From positions 1-39,668 of the forward strand of contig SKGQ01000155.1 in assembly GCA_007117515.1 (NCBI GenBank): 39,668 nt of DNA, written 5' to 3'. The notes beneath the pieces were generated by a model. That model saw only the letters and a program-made list of their open reading frames with translations, was not told the origin of the DNA and made no database searches. Positions 39,331-39,668 of this stretch are shown here, one piece after another. A program made the position numbers and the translations under genes. The first letter of the stretch is position 1. Each line of letters begins with the position of its first letter. The DNA is from Ectothiorhodospiraceae bacterium (GTDB lineage: Bacteria > Pseudomonadota > Gammaproteobacteria > Nitrococcales > Aquisalimonadaceae).

Positions 39331-39668
39331 ATGCGAATCGCATGGCTCGGGCTTGCCTTTGCCCTGATGTTGCCGGCAGCGCCGGCGTTGGCCGAGGCGG
39401 GGGACAAACGCTGGTCGCTGGGTCTTGCCGGTACCACGGCGCAAAGCAGGTTCCGCGCCGGTAATGACCTCGGTGGCGGCAGCAATCGCATGGATGACTC
39501 GGTGCTGCTGCGGGTGACGCGATTGCAGGATGGCTGGCGCTACGGCGGCGATGCGGTGCAGGTCAGTTACGATGAGGCCCGTCTGCGGGTGGTCACCGTA
39601 TACGCCGACTGGGTGCGGTCGGCGGGCAACATATTCTCCTGGTACCTGGGGGCGGCGGGCGGATACGG
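39331..39668 (+). CDS. Exported protein, probable outer-membrane type (cut by window end)
   Basis: The first 112 codons of a gene run off the right edge. The product has a clear signal peptide (MRIAWLGLAFALMLPAAPAL, cleavage after ALA) and continues RWSLGLAGTTAQSRF and WRYGGDAVQVSYDEARLR, then WYLGAAGG. The alternating strands suggest an outer-membrane barrel or a related exported protein. AGAG lies six bases before the ATG. It is divergent from the helicase; the starts are about 40 bases apart, so they share the promoter region. No family can be named from this part. Confidence 0.7.
   Translation, partial: MRIAWLGLAFALMLPAAPALAEAGDKRWSLGLAGTTAQSRFRAGNDLGGGSNRMDDSVLLRVTRLQDGWRYGGDAVQVSYDEARLRVVTVYADWVRSAGNIFSWYLGAAGGY

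Overview
The window looks like chromosomal DNA of a GC-rich gammaproteobacterium. Several gene orders support this: rpiA divergent from ilvA; zapB-zapA-6S RNA-ygfA opposite ygfB-pepP-ubiH-ubiI; rsmA-apaG-apaH; and ampD-ampE. Many proteins are rich in Asp and Glu, which would fit a halotolerant member of the Chromatiales/Ectothiorhodospiraceae, but that placement is inference. I found no tRNA, rRNA, CRISPR array, prophage or intact insertion sequence.

Layout. 1-327 is hairpin-dense DNA without a convincing gene. 328-2847 holds a CbiX-like protein and, divergent from it, a Tat-exported amidohydrolase. 3059-8289 is a tight six-gene operon whose order matches mxaRSACKL, the accessory/maturation block of methanol dehydrogenase clusters: MoxR-type AAA+ ATPase, DUF58-type vWA-like protein, MxaA, vWA MxaC, TPR-like MxaK, vWA MxaL. 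It has a palindrome-bearing promoter region in front and a clear terminator behind. The structural genes mxaFJGI and mxaD are not beside it. 8362-13543 holds an exported barrel-like protein, DUF2905, rpiA, ilvA, another outer-membrane barrel and a tandem pair of Slp lipoproteins. 13616-17607 (minus strand) holds an M23 endopeptidase, an EVE-domain protein, 5-formyl-THF cyclo-ligase, 6S RNA, zapA and a zapB-like gene. 17753-22140 (plus strand) is ygfB, pepP, ubiH and ubiI. 22273-25082 is a Fur-box promoter with an Fe(III) ABC binding protein and permease, without the ATPase. 25196-29655 is the glycine cleavage system gcvT-gcvH-gcvPA-gcvPB, with the P protein split in two. 29692-32733 is an overlapping operon of a PfkB/adenosine-kinase-like kinase, PdeM, a purine-type phosphoribosyltransferase and rsmA, followed by apaG and apaH. 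34229-36544 (minus) is ampD-ampE-mak. 36833-39289 (minus) is a ligase-associated Lhr helicase. A truncated exported protein begins at 39331.

The points most worth following are these. First, the mxaRSACKL operon detached from any visible dehydrogenase; it may mature a methanol dehydrogenase or other PQQ enzyme encoded elsewhere. Second, a dispersed short motif (consensus about TTAAGGAAACRCTGATTTRTTC) occurs at least four times, and each time it sits on a gene's stop codon (EVE gene, ubiI, gcvT, mak). In gcvT and the EVE gene it appears to have created new C-terminal tails. Third, the iron-transport operon carries two very strong hairpins, one of them a perfect 17-bp-arm palindrome just inside the permease gene.
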